Part shown: positions 1 through 8,657 of the stretch, piece by piece
Position numbering within the stretch: the first letter of the stretch is position 1
Layout of the letters: every line of letters begins with the position of its first letter
Position numbers and translations under genes: made by a program
Assembly: GCA_900544905.1 (NCBI GenBank)
Contig: UQXF01000002.1
Coordinates: 1-64,000, forward strand
DNA from: an uncultured Clostridium sp.
GTDB lineage: Bacteria > Bacillota > Clostridia > Lachnospirales > Lachnospiraceae
Length of the DNA stretch: 64,000 nt
Direction: 5' to 3'
Notes under the pieces: generated by a model
Database searches by the model: none
The model's input: the letters and a program-made list of their open reading frames with translations, nothing else
Told to the model about the DNA's origin: nothing

Positions 1-48
1 CGAGATGACGTCGAGTCTCGTGGGCTCGGAGATGTGTATAAGAGACAG
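1..48 (+). other. Illumina Nextera adapter contamination at the contig end
   Basis: Bases 15-48 match the Nextera read-2 adapter: GTCTCGTGGGCTCGG followed by the Tn5 mosaic end AGATGTGTATAAGAGACAG. Bases 1-6 (CGAGAT) are the end of the P7 oligo, and 7-14 (GACGTCGA) sit exactly where the 8-base i7 index belongs. The reverse complement, TCGACGTC, is, as I remember it, index N729. This is library DNA, not genome, and genomic sequence starts at about 49. Translating through it gives the well-known spurious peptide MTSSLVGSEMCIRDS. Confidence 0.97.
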
Positions 49-139
49 CCCTTACTTTTTATTGGATAAAACAGGATTAAAATGGTATACTGTATATTGT
101 ATACAAAATGCAAATGTCCTGATTTGGGAGGAATATGAT

Positions 140-1018
140 ATGGAGAATACATTACAGTTAAAAGCATATGCCAAAATTAATCTGGCATTGGATGTGGTGC
201 GAAAGCGGGAAGACGGTTACCATGAGGTGCGTATGATTATGCAGACCGTGAAACTGTTTGATAAACTTACCTTCAGGGTACTGGATGAGGATGTCATCCG
301 CATAAAGACCAATCTTGGTTTTTTACCGGTGGATGAAAGTAATCTGGTTTATAAGGCGGTAAAGCTTTTAAAGGATACCTATCATGTAGATAAGGGCATG
401 GAAATAGATTTATTTAAATGCATTCCTGTGGCGGCGGGAATGGCAGGGGGCAGTACGGATTGTGCGGCAGCTCTGGTGGGAGCCTCTAAGCTGTTTGGGC
501 TGCATTTAAGCAGGGAAAAACTGATGGAAGCAGGCGTGAAATTAGGCGCTGATGTGCCATACTGTGTGCTCCGGGGAACTGCATTGTCGGAGGGAATCGG
601 TGAGGTTCTGACCCCGCTGCCGCCGATGCCGGACTGTTATATTTTGATTGCAAAGCCACCGGTTTTTGTATCCACAAAGTTTGTGTATGAACATCTGGAT
701 GCGAAAGGACTGGAAACCCATCCGGATATTGATGGAATGGTGGAGGCAGTGAAAGCGGGAAATCTCTCCGGAATTACCAGCCGCATGGAAAATGTATTGG
801 AGACTGTTACAATTCCCGAGCATCCGGTTATTGAAGAACTTAAGAAATGTATGCTGGAGCGGGGAGCCATGAATTCTCTGATGAGCGGCTCCGGGCCCAC
901 TGTATTTGGAATCTTTGAAAAATGTGATGATGCGCAGCTGGCGCAGCAGCTGATACGGGAACGGAAGCTGGCAAACCAGGTATATGTTGTGCAGCCATTT
1001 AACCAGAATATAATATAG
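140..1018 (+). CDS. ispE: 4-diphosphocytidyl-2-C-methyl-D-erythritol kinase
   Basis: GHMP-family kinase of the MEP isoprenoid pathway. It phosphorylates the 2-OH of CDP-methylerythritol with ATP in the cytosol. The 292-aa product has the usual length and order: N-terminal AKINLALDV with the catalytic Lys region, the glycine-rich ATP motif PVAAGMAGGSTDCAAAL at about residues 96-112, LGADVPY with the catalytic Asp near 138, and the C-terminal GHMP motif MSGSGPTVFG near 247-256. The ATG at 140 is chosen because GGGAGG lies 8 nt upstream. The frame is open further upstream, but that part reads through adapter DNA. The GntR gene follows after 11 nt and is probably co-transcribed. Confidence 0.96.
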   Translation: MENTLQLKAYAKINLALDVVRKREDGYHEVRMIMQTVKLFDKLTFRVLDEDVIRIKTNLGFLPVDESNLVYKAVKLLKDTYHVDKGMEIDLFKCIPVAAGMAGGSTDCAAALVGASKLFGLHLSREKLMEAGVKLGADVPYCVLRGTALSEGIGEVLTPLPPMPDCYILIAKPPVFVSTKFVYEHLDAKGLETHPDIDGMVEAVKAGNLSGITSRMENVLETVTIPEHPVIEELKKCMLERGAMNSLMSGSGPTVFGIFEKCDDAQLAQQLIRERKLANQVYVVQPFNQNII

Positions 1019-1029
1019 GAGGAAGACAG

Positions 1030-1701
1030 ATGGAGCTAAAATATGACGGTAAAAATGAATACCTGCCCCTGCGGGATGTGGTATTTCATGCACTGAGACA
1101 GGCAATTATTACCGGTGAGTTTTCGCCGGGAGAACGGCTCATGGAGATTAAGCTTGCCAATAAGCTGGGGGTTAGCCGCACTCCGGTAAGGGAGGCAATC
1201 CGTATGCTGGAATTAGAGGGTCTGGTGGTAATGATTCCAAGGCGGGGCGCAGAGGTTGCGCGGATTACAGAGAAGGATTTAAGGGATGCCTTAGAGGTCC
1301 GGACGGCTATTGAGGAGCTTTCGGTAGAGCTTGCCTGTGCCCGCATAGATGAAGAGGGAAAGGAAAAATTAAAACAGGCATGTATTAATTTTAAGGAAGC
1401 CATTGACACAAAGCATGTCCAGAATATTGTAGACGGGGATGTGGCATTTCATGATGTGATTTTTGAAATTACAAAAAACCAGCGGCTGATTTCAATTGCC
1501 CACAATCTGAGGGAACAGGTATATCGCTACCGCGTGGAATATGTGAAGGATTTTTCTTATCATGACGTTTTGGTAAGCGAGCATTATGCCATTACCAACG
1601 CAATCCTTACCAATGATGTTGCAACAGCAAAGGAGATTATGCGTAAGCATTTATATAATCAGGAGTTGATTGTGATTAAGAATCTGGAAGACAGCCTGTA
1701 A
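1030..1701 (+). CDS. GntR-family regulator, FadR subfamily (FCD domain)
   Basis: A 223-aa DNA-binding regulator. The N-terminal winged helix (about residues 10-75) carries the GntR signature LGVSRTPVREAIRMLELEGLV. The all-helical C-terminal half (about 85-215) matches an FCD ligand-binding domain: Asp at about 138 in the DVAFHDVIFE segment, followed by an H near 186 in VSEHYAI, both typical metal/ligand positions. The effector cannot be told from sequence. An AGGAGG lies just upstream, 11 nt after ispE, so the two genes probably share a transcript. FadR-type regulators often control sugar-acid or organic-acid catabolism, but no such genes are adjacent. Confidence 0.9.
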   Translation: MELKYDGKNEYLPLRDVVFHALRQAIITGEFSPGERLMEIKLANKLGVSRTPVREAIRMLELEGLVVMIPRRGAEVARITEKDLRDALEVRTAIEELSVELACARIDEEGKEKLKQACINFKEAIDTKHVQNIVDGDVAFHDVIFEITKNQRLISIAHNLREQVYRYRVEYVKDFSYHDVLVSEHYAITNAILTNDVATAKEIMRKHLYNQELIVIKNLEDSL

Positions 1702-1723
1702 GAAAACAGAATAGGAATCGTGT

Positions 1724-1883
1724 ACCTCACACATACTAAGATGACCAGGGAATTGTGAAACTGATTTTTCGAGAGTCTACGTTGTACAAATATAACAAAT
1801 ATGTTTTTTGGACCATTTGCACAACTCACACTTTGAAATAATGAGTTTCGCAATTGTCTATGAAGTTATGGTATGTGTGAGGT
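1724..1883. repeat. 160-bp imperfect inverted repeat before the germination operon
   Basis: The outer arms are a perfect 13-bp inverted repeat, ACCTCACACATAC at 1724-1736 and its complement at 1871-1883. Inside, at matching spacing, lie two more paired blocks, each with one mismatch: AATTGTGAAACT with AGTTTCGCAATT, and GTTGTACAAAT with ATTTGCACAAC. The right arm contains GTGAGG, the only Shine-Dalgarno-like sequence for the gene starting at 1890. Folded as RNA, the hairpin would bury that site. A MITE-like element is the alternative, but I see no target-site duplication. Confidence 0.75.
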
Positions 1884-1889
1884 TTTTTT

Positions 1890-3425
1890 ATGAAAATAAA
1901 CTATGATGAAAAAAATGAGATAAATTTACCAGTATACAGAAGTCTTGACAAAAATATTGAGGTACTGGAAGCCCTGTTTTCCGAATGGGGGGACATTGTC
2001 AAAAAGAAATTCATTCTGGAGAGGGAAGGCGGCAGCCTTGGCATCTATATCATTTACATTGATGGACTGACAGACAATGAAATGGTGGAGCGGACCATTA
2101 CCAGACCCCTGCTTTATGAGTGGCGGGGAAAAATGTGGTCTGGTAACCAGAAGGATTCTGCAAGTGTGTTTAAACAGATTTTTCACAACCAGACAGAGGC
2201 GGTAGATTTAACGGAAGAAGCCACTATGATGGAGGCGGTATCTGCGGTTTTGAAGGGAGATACGGCTATTTTTGTGGATGGTGTGGAAAAAGTGATGATT
2301 TTATCCACAAAAAATCTGCCAACCAGGTCAGTTTCCACACCGGAAAAGGAGGCAGGGCTAAAGGGTCCCAGGGATTCCTTTAATGAGAATTTTCGGACTA
2401 ATACGGCACTGTTACGGCGGCGTATTAAAGACCCCAAGATGAAGTTAAAGCAGAGCTGTTTAGGACAGCGTTCCCGGACAGTATATGGGTTAATGTATAT
2501 GGAGGATTTGGTATACCCGTCCCTGCTTGATAAAATCCAGGAAAAACTTGACAGCTTTACCATTGATGGAATTTTTGATAGCGGAATGCTGGTACATCTG
2601 CTGGAGGAAAAATGGTATTCGCCATTTCCCCAGGTACAGACCACAGAGAGACCGGACAAGGCGGCTTCTGCCATATTGGAGGGAAGAGTGGTTTTAGTCG
2701 TGGACAATTCCCCGGAGGTAATTATCCTGCCCACCACCCTGAATACCTTTTTTCAGGCGGCAGATGACTATTACAACCGGTTTGCAGTGGGAACCTTTGC
2801 CAGATGCCTGCGCTATCTTGCAGCTTATATCACAGTGCTGCTGCCGGGGCTCTATATTGCGATTACCTGTTATTATCCCCAGGTGCTGCCTACCGATTTT
2901 CTGCTTGCCATTGCCGGGGCAAGAAGTGATGTTACATTTCCCATAGTGGTGGAGGTGCTTTTGATGGAGCTGCTGTTTGAACTGCTCCGGGAGGCAGGGA
3001 TTCGTCTTCCCGGTCAGATGGGAAATACCATTGGTGTGGTAGGCGGTCTCATTGTGGGACAGGCGGCTGTAGAGGCGTCCTTAGTCAGCACAATTGTGGT
3101 AATCGTGGTGGCACTCACTGCCATTGCATCTTTTGCCATTCCCAATGAAGAGTTTTCCTCCACCTTCCGGCTGTTGAAATTTATCATGATTCTACTGGGA
3201 GCGGTATGGGGCTTGTATGGAATTATGCTGGGAATACTGGTTTTACAGATTCATTTATCCTCAATGGAGAGCTTTGGTATTCCTTATATGATGCCGCTTG
3301 TTTCCGGCAGTATTGATGATGAGGTGGAATTTCAGGATTTTGTGATGAGAAAGCCTGTATTTACAATGCATAGCCGTCCGCTTTATGCAAGGCGTGGGAA
3401 GCGGACAAGATTCCGGAGGTGGTAG
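1890..3425 (+). CDS. Spore germination receptor A subunit (GerA family)
   Basis: The 511-aa product matches the GerA/GerKA family, the A subunit of inner-membrane nutrient germinant receptors of spores. A soluble N-terminal region (about residues 1-300) holds family motifs such as YMEDLVYPSLLDKIQEKL and EGRVVLVVDNSPEVIILP. It is followed by several membrane segments (about 300-450), including RLPGQMGNTIGVVGGLIVG, and an Arg-rich tail. It is first of three genes in A-B-C order with near-zero spacing, the usual ger operon. Expression is normally forespore-specific. The Shine-Dalgarno lies in the arm of a long inverted repeat, unlike the rest of the operon. Confidence 0.94.
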   Translation: MKINYDEKNEINLPVYRSLDKNIEVLEALFSEWGDIVKKKFILEREGGSLGIYIIYIDGLTDNEMVERTITRPLLYEWRGKMWSGNQKDSASVFKQIFHNQTEAVDLTEEATMMEAVSAVLKGDTAIFVDGVEKVMILSTKNLPTRSVSTPEKEAGLKGPRDSFNENFRTNTALLRRRIKDPKMKLKQSCLGQRSRTVYGLMYMEDLVYPSLLDKIQEKLDSFTIDGIFDSGMLVHLLEEKWYSPFPQVQTTERPDKAASAILEGRVVLVVDNSPEVIILPTTLNTFFQAADDYYNRFAVGTFARCLRYLAAYITVLLPGLYIAITCYYPQVLPTDFLLAIAGARSDVTFPIVVEVLLMELLFELLREAGIRLPGQMGNTIGVVGGLIVGQAAVEASLVSTIVVIVVALTAIASFAIPNEEFSSTFRLLKFIMILLGAVWGLYGIMLGILVLQIHLSSMESFGIPYMMPLVSGSIDDEVEFQDFVMRKPVFTMHSRPLYARRGKRTRFRRW

Positions 3426-3427
3426 GT

Positions 3428-4555
3428 ATGTTCAGCTGTAATGGTAAAATTTCAGAAAAACAATTACGCCGCATGCTGGTGCTGTCGGTGTTTGCCAGCT
3501 GTATTTTTGTGCTGCCCTATCTGTCCGCAGGACTTTTTGAAGAAAGTATATGCTCCGGTCTGCTGGTGTTTTTTTTAATGGCATGTATTTATGTCGCATG
3601 TATTTATAAAATCGGGGAAAAATACCATCCCACAGGCTTTGTAAATGCCGTCCAAAATAGCGGAATAGCCGGAAAAGCACTGTTAGTGATTCAAATTCTG
3701 CGTTTATTATTGCGTCTCGCATTCTATATTGTGCTGTCGGTTGCGATTCTGGGGGAAGCCCAGGTACCTTTTATGGAAGGAAAGGATACGGATTCCATTG
3801 GCAATCTTTTGGTGGTATTGCCATTGCTGCTTGTGGCGTTATACGGGGCAAACAGGGGAATTGAAAAGCAGGGGCGGCTTCATGAAATGATATTCTGGGT
3901 ATTGTTTATCCCTTTTATTATTGTGATTATATTCGGATTAAGGGAAGTAGACTATTCGGTGTTTGTTCCCCATGTCAGCATGTCTTTCGGGAAGCTTTTG
4001 CTTTGCAGCTATACGTTACTGACCTTTATTCTGCCGGTGGAAAATTATCTATATCTCCGGCCTCATTTACGGGAACACAGTATTGCAAAGGAAAAGGGGA
4101 AAGCAGCGTTAGTGTTTGTCATCGCCCTGGCAGTGGTGATTACACTGTTTGTCCTTGGAATATTCGGGGTGCATGGCGCCGCCGGAGAAGAAATGGTTAC
4201 CATTGCCATAATGCGGTACATCCGCTTGCCCTTTGGTGTACTGGAGCGGTTTGATATGCTGATGGTATGGTTTTTTATGACGGGCTGTTTCATATTGATT
4301 TGCAGTACCCTTTACTATATAGGGCATTTGCTTCGGATATTGTGTGGAAATATAAAAAGAATCTGGCTGCTTTTGGTAATGCTGGTGCTGGCTGTGGGAA
4401 TTGTGGTGCTTTTGCCGGGGTATTCCCATACATTGATGCTGTTCCGGTATTATGGCGCTGTGATTGACATTCCGTTATCCATTCTGGTACCGGTATTAGG
4501 CATGGGGCTGGCAGAACTGCATTCGGAAAAGGAACAGGAAGGAGAACAGTCATGA
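3428..4555 (+). CDS. Spore germination receptor B subunit (GerAB/GerKB permease-like)
   Basis: Integral membrane protein of 375 aa with about ten hydrophobic segments, of the amino-acid-permease-related B-subunit family that forms the germinant-binding part of Ger receptors. It opens with KISEKQLRRMLVLSVFASCIF, matching the N-terminal pattern of GerAB proteins. The ATG at 3428 is preferred over the GTG at 3419: GGAGG at 3415-3419 is 8 nt before the ATG and overlaps the GTG. It begins 2 nt after the A-subunit stop and overlaps the C-subunit gene by 4 nt, so the three are probably translationally coupled. Confidence 0.92.
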   Translation: MFSCNGKISEKQLRRMLVLSVFASCIFVLPYLSAGLFEESICSGLLVFFLMACIYVACIYKIGEKYHPTGFVNAVQNSGIAGKALLVIQILRLLLRLAFYIVLSVAILGEAQVPFMEGKDTDSIGNLLVVLPLLLVALYGANRGIEKQGRLHEMIFWVLFIPFIIVIIFGLREVDYSVFVPHVSMSFGKLLLCSYTLLTFILPVENYLYLRPHLREHSIAKEKGKAALVFVIALAVVITLFVLGIFGVHGAAGEEMVTIAIMRYIRLPFGVLERFDMLMVWFFMTGCFILICSTLYYIGHLLRILCGNIKRIWLLLVMLVLAVGIVVLLPGYSHTLMLFRYYGAVIDIPLSILVPVLGMGLAELHSEKEQEGEQS

Positions 4556-5274
4556 GTAGATGGAAATGGATTGTCATATTAATGCTGCCTTTGTTGCTGC
4601 TGGAAGGCTGTAATACGACTGCAGATACGAGAACAAAAAATGATATGAAAAATGTGGAGGAGAGGGGATATGCCACCATTCTTGTGGTATCCACAGGAAC
4701 AGATGGAAAACGGTATCATATAGATTTGGGAGTGGCACAGGAAAAAAAGGTGGGAGAAAAGAGCCAGCGGGAAGAGGTCAGCAGCTTTGACTGTAACAGC
4801 TTAGATGAGCTTGCCCGGGAATATCAGCTTGTAAAGGGAAAGGATTTATCACTGGCACATCTGAAGGTAATCTTATTAGGACAGAGCGGAAAGGTTCAGC
4901 GGAATGGACAGATGTTTACACAGACAATGAAAACTGCAGAGACTTCCTGGAAGCTGGAGGAAATGCAGGAGCTTTTGCTGGATTTGGATGCAAATGAAGA
5001 GATTGCCAAGACTTGTCCGGTATTGGAGCTTAAGAGCCAGGAAAAATTTTTGGAATATTTAGAAGAGGCAGAGGAGCCGGTGGGAACCTATGTCAGTAAT
5101 CTGGTGAGTGCAGGAGAACGCCAGGGAAAGGATATTCCATGGCTCAAGGATTATTTAAAGGCTGTCAGGGAGGGAGATACACTCTTAACCTATGCCTTAG
5201 AGCCGGTATCACAGGGCTGGAAATTGAGGTGCAGTAACGAAATTCAAGGGACACAATATACCGGATATGAATAG
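4552..5274 (+). CDS. Short Ger(x)C-type germination lipoprotein (C subunit)
   Basis: A 240-aa lipoprotein. The signal peptide ends in the lipobox LLEGC at about residues 16-20, so the mature protein is anchored by a lipidated Cys. Position as third gene of the ger operon and the N-terminal pattern (EERGYATILVVSTGTDGKRY, then YQLVKGKDLSLAHLKVILLG) fit the first domain of Ger(x)C proteins. Family members usually have roughly 370-400 residues. This one stops after the N-terminal part, and I see no continuation in another frame before spoIIR. It may be a natural short form or a truncated gene that still has an intact reading frame. Confidence 0.82.
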   Translation: MSRWKWIVILMLPLLLLEGCNTTADTRTKNDMKNVEERGYATILVVSTGTDGKRYHIDLGVAQEKKVGEKSQREEVSSFDCNSLDELAREYQLVKGKDLSLAHLKVILLGQSGKVQRNGQMFTQTMKTAETSWKLEEMQELLLDLDANEEIAKTCPVLELKSQEKFLEYLEEAEEPVGTYVSNLVSAGERQGKDIPWLKDYLKAVREGDTLLTYALEPVSQGWKLRCSNEIQGTQYTGYE

Positions 5275-5371
5275 ATTAAGAATAATAGGCAATACTTTCA
5301 GAAGAAAAGAAACTCCAAAGGGTACTGGCAGACGGTGAATGGGATGAGAGATGAGAAGGAGGGATTTATCT

Positions 5372-6265
5372 ATGAAAGTATTCCGGGATATATTTGCCGC
5401 AGTTTTGATAGGTATTATGGGAGGGCTTCTGGTTTCCACAATCTCCTATTATAACCATCATAAGGAAGGCGGCATACAACAGACACTGCTTGCGGTGTTA
5501 GACAGTTTTCATACGGTTGCGGAGGCATATTCGGATGAGGATGAGAATACTCTGCTGACGGATTTGGAAAATTATGATATTGAAGGCGAAGTGCTGGAAG
5601 CTTTTGAAAATGTGGAAGCCGGTAATGCATCCTCCGTGTCCGGCGCAATGTTAAAGTCTTTGCTGGAAAAAGATGATGTATCCGGTGTGGAGGGAGATAT
5701 CCTGGCCATGGAAGGTGAGGATGGCGCCATAGACGAGGGAACCCCGTATTCCGGAATTCTCCGTTTCCATGTCCGTGCCAACAGTGACTCGGATGAGGAC
5801 CAGGCTCTCAAAATGGCAGTAAAGGAAGATGTAGTGTCTATGCTGAAGCCGTTGTTATCCGGTTGTGAGAGTGTGGTAGAAAGCAAAAATGTGATTGTGT
5901 CCAATCTGCAGGACATTTATGAGACGGCGGTAAATACCATTGTGGAGCAGGGGTATGATTATGATGTGAAGGTATATGTGACAGAGGAAGAATTTCCGGC
6001 AAAGACATATGGCGATTTGACCTTTCCGGAAGGGAAATACCAGGCGCTCCGCATTGATATTGGCCAGGCGCAGGGACAGAACTGGTGGTGTGTTATGTAT
6101 CCGCCGTTATGCTTTATAGATGAATCCACAGCGGTGGTTTCCGAGGATGGAAAGGAATTGTTACAGGAAAACCTTACACCCCGGGAGTATGCGGATTTGT
6201 TTGCGCACTCTGAGGTGAAGGGCGAGTCCAGGATTTATAACTGGCTGACGGAGAAATTTAAGTAA
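5372..6265 (+). CDS. spoIIR: Stage II sporulation protein R
   Basis: SpoIIR is made in the forespore and secreted to trigger SpoIIGA-dependent processing of pro-sigma-E in the mother cell. The product (297 aa) has an N-terminal membrane segment (FRDIFAAVLIGIMGGLLV). Its C-terminal two thirds match the family: ILRFHVRANSDSDEDQALK, then QNWWCVMYPPLCFID. Between the membrane segment and the conserved domain lies an acidic stretch (about residues 30-130) that makes it longer than the 224-aa Bacillus subtilis protein. ATG 5372 is chosen because AAGGAGGG lies 8 nt upstream; the in-frame ATG at 5351 lacks a ribosome site. Confidence 0.9.
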   Translation: MKVFRDIFAAVLIGIMGGLLVSTISYYNHHKEGGIQQTLLAVLDSFHTVAEAYSDEDENTLLTDLENYDIEGEVLEAFENVEAGNASSVSGAMLKSLLEKDDVSGVEGDILAMEGEDGAIDEGTPYSGILRFHVRANSDSDEDQALKMAVKEDVVSMLKPLLSGCESVVESKNVIVSNLQDIYETAVNTIVEQGYDYDVKVYVTEEEFPAKTYGDLTFPEGKYQALRIDIGQAQGQNWWCVMYPPLCFIDESTAVVSEDGKELLQENLTPREYADLFAHSEVKGESRIYNWLTEKFK

Positions 6266-6298
6266 AGGGAATGGCTTTCGGAAGCATAAGGACATGAA

Positions 6299-6327
6299 AA
6301 CGGAACCGCAATGGCTGCGGTTCCGTT
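6299..6327. terminator. Bidirectional terminator between spoIIR and thrS
   Basis: A perfect 12-bp stem, AACGGAACCGCA / TGCGGTTCCGTT, with a 5-nt loop, located between convergent genes. T-rich sequence follows it on the plus strand and A-rich sequence precedes it, so it probably serves both transcripts. Confidence 0.88.
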
Positions 6328-6336
6328 GTATTTTGG

Positions 6337-8310
6337 TTATTTATCCATCTGTGTCAAGGATTTTGTGCGGATTTCCTCACAAAGCTTACTGATAAATGTG
6401 GTAAGCTCCATGGCGCCAAGGTCGCCGTCCTCACCGCGCTTGCGGACAGATACGGTTTTGCTTTCCTCTTCATTGGCACCAACCACCAGCATGTAAGGCA
6501 GCTTCTGAAGTCTTGCCTCCCGGATTTTGTAGCCAATCTTTTCAGAACGGTCATCCATGGTGGCAAGAATGCCGTTTTTCTTAAGCTCCGCAAGAATTTC
6601 CTTACCATATGCGTGGAATTTCTCGGAGATTGGAAGAATACGAACCTGCTCCGGCGCTAACCAGGTAGGAAATGCTCCTGCATATTTTTCAATCAGCCAT
6701 GCCAGGGTTCTCTCATAGCATCCCATGGAGGTTCTGTGGATGATGTATGGACGTTTCTTTTCCCCGTCCTTATCCACATAGTACATATCAAAACGCTCGG
6801 ATAAAAACATATCCAGCTGAATGGTAATCATGGTATCTTCCTTGCCGTATACATTCTTTGCCTGAATGTCCAGCTTAGGACCATAGAAGGCAGCTTCTCC
6901 CTCTTCCTCTGTATAATCAATGCCAATCTCATCTAAAATTTCACGCATGGCATTCTGTACACGGTCCCAGTCCTCGGCAGTTCCGAGATATTTTTCCGAG
7001 TCATTCGGGTCCCATTTTGACATACGGTAAGTAACGTCCTCTTCCACACCAAGGGTTGTCAGACAATATTTTGCCAAAGCCACACAATTTTTAAACTCGT
7101 CGGCAATCTGTTCCGGTGTACAGATTAAATGTCCCTCGGAAATGGTAAACTGTCTGACACGGGTTAAACCGTGCATTTCACCGGAGTCCTCGTTGCGGAA
7201 AAGTGTGGAGGTTTCACCCATGCGGTATGGCAAATCCCGGTAGCTGTGCTGCTTTGCCTTATACACAAAATACTGGAATGGACAGGTCATTGGGCGCAGA
7301 GCTAAAATATCCTGTCCAGAGGCAGAAACGCCATTTTCATCCTCGTCGTCATTTAAGACGAACATGCCCTCTTTATAGTGATACCAGTGGTCTGACATTT
7401 TATATAGGTCTGACTTTGCCATAAGTGGAGTTTTTGTTCTCACATAACCCCATTCATTGTCCTCCAAATCCTCAATCCATCTCTGCAATGTCTGGATAAT
7501 CTTTGCTCCCTTCGGCATCATCAGCGGAAGTCCCTGACCGATGATATCCACTGTGGTGAACAATTCCAGTTCACGTCCAAGCTTGTTGTGGTCGCGGTTT
7601 TTGATGTTTTCCAGAAATTCAAGACGTTCTGCCAGGTCTTCCTTCTTTGTGTAGGCGGTACCGTAGATACGGGTTAACATTTTATTGTCAGAGTTTCCTC
7701 TCCAGTAAGCGCCTGAGGAGGAGGTTAACTTAAAGAATTTTACCGGCTTGGTACTCATCAGATGCGGCCCGGCGCATAAATCCGTGAAATCACCCTGCTC
7801 ATAGAAGCTTAATACGGCATCCTCCGGCAGGTCGTTGATTAATTCCACCTTATAAGGCTCGTCCTTTTCTTCCATTAATTTGATTGCCTCTTCCCGGGGA
7901 AGGGTATAGCTTGTGATTGGAATATTTTCCTTTACAATCTTTTTCATCTCTGCTTCGATTTTGTCAAGGTCTTCTCTGGACAGGGACGGCATATCAAAGT
8001 CGTAGTAGAAGCCTTCGTCAATAGCGGGACCGATGGTGCATTTTGCATCCGGATAAAGTCTTTTTACTGCCTGGGCTAAAATATGTGCCGCAGTGTGGCG
8101 GAATGCCTTTTTGCCGGCGTCATCATTAAAGGTTAAAATGTTCAGGCTGCAGTCCTTGTCTACAATGGTCCGCAGGTCCACAACTTTGCCGTCTATCTCA
8201 CCGGCACAGGCGGCACGGGCAAGTCCCTCACTGATGTCCTTTGCAATTTCCAATACGCTTAATGGGTTTTCATACTCCTTACAGGAGCCGTCTTTCAATG
8301 TGACTTTCAT
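6337..8310 (-). CDS. thrS: Threonyl-tRNA synthetase
   Basis: Class II synthetase of 657 aa that charges tRNA-Thr. Order: N-terminal TGS domain (about 1-62), editing domain with the H-x3-H signature in RHTAAHILAQAVKRLYP (about 72-88), the catalytic core, then the anticodon-binding domain from about residue 540. Zinc-binding residues are visible as Cys in LRPMTCPFQYF, His in HGLTRVRQFTISEGH and His in YIIHRTSMG. Length is close to the Firmicute norm. It is monocistronic, behind its own promoter and T-box leader, so expression should rise when tRNA-Thr is uncharged. ATG 8310 fits the TGS start MKVTLKDGS and a GAAAGGAG upstream. Confidence 0.98.
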   Translation of the reverse strand: MKVTLKDGSCKEYENPLSVLEIAKDISEGLARAACAGEIDGKVVDLRTIVDKDCSLNILTFNDDAGKKAFRHTAAHILAQAVKRLYPDAKCTIGPAIDEGFYYDFDMPSLSREDLDKIEAEMKKIVKENIPITSYTLPREEAIKLMEEKDEPYKVELINDLPEDAVLSFYEQGDFTDLCAGPHLMSTKPVKFFKLTSSSGAYWRGNSDNKMLTRIYGTAYTKKEDLAERLEFLENIKNRDHNKLGRELELFTTVDIIGQGLPLMMPKGAKIIQTLQRWIEDLEDNEWGYVRTKTPLMAKSDLYKMSDHWYHYKEGMFVLNDDEDENGVSASGQDILALRPMTCPFQYFVYKAKQHSYRDLPYRMGETSTLFRNEDSGEMHGLTRVRQFTISEGHLICTPEQIADEFKNCVALAKYCLTTLGVEEDVTYRMSKWDPNDSEKYLGTAEDWDRVQNAMREILDEIGIDYTEEEGEAAFYGPKLDIQAKNVYGKEDTMITIQLDMFLSERFDMYYVDKDGEKKRPYIIHRTSMGCYERTLAWLIEKYAGAFPTWLAPEQVRILPISEKFHAYGKEILAELKKNGILATMDDRSEKIGYKIREARLQKLPYMLVVGANEEESKTVSVRKRGEDGDLGAMELTTFISKLCEEIRTKSLTQMDK

Positions 8311-8337
8311 GGTATTATACTCCTTTCAACATAAAAA

Positions 8338-8575
8338 GTCCCTGGCAGAATGATTCTGCCAGGGACGATATTCTCGCGGTTCCACCCTGGTTCCTATAAA
8401 TTAACATGTTTTATAGGCACTTCCTTCTGACGATAACGGAGTCACCGGCCTGTATTAGAGGCAGCTCGGAGGTGGTGTTCAATAAGGTTCTGTCTGGGCT
8501 TATTCCAGCACAGACTTAAAAAGTCCGTAAGCCTTCTCTGGAAACAGAATCCAAATTTACTGTCCTCGTCATTGC
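8338..8575 (-). promoter_or_regulatory. T-box riboswitch leader of thrS (specifier ACC, Thr)
   Basis: On the minus strand the leader carries the canonical T-box sequence AACCAGGGTGGAACCGCG (8375-8392) and ends in a perfect 13-bp terminator stem with a 3-nt loop (8338-8366) followed by TTTTT. Upstream, the 3' side of stem I reads GAAC-ACC-ACCTCCGAGCTGCC. The ACC at 8474-8476 is the likely specifier codon and matches the downstream threonyl synthetase. An AGTA motif and an AGAGAAGG-like loop sit at the 5' side. Uncharged tRNA-Thr should stabilise the antiterminator. This leader fills the gene-free stretch 8311-8657 together with the promoter. Confidence 0.95.
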
Positions 8576-8598
8576 ATTGCTGTATCAAATATAGCTAG

Positions 8599-8627
8599 AT
8601 TGTAGACCAATCAAAACGGAAAGTCAA
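8599..8627 (-). promoter_or_regulatory. thrS: Sigma-A promoter of thrS
   Basis: Minus-strand TTGACT (8622-8627) and TACAAT (8599-8604) are separated by exactly 17 nt and sit directly upstream of the T-box leader. Transcription would start near 8590. Confidence 0.85.
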
Positions 8628-8657
8628 CCATCTTGCTTAAAAAACAGAAAAATTGTT

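Noticed and set aside
5..139. Upstream extension of ispE to position 5
   Set aside because: It translates the Illumina adapter and has no ribosome site. The ATG at 140 has GGGAGG 8 nt upstream and matches the family start.
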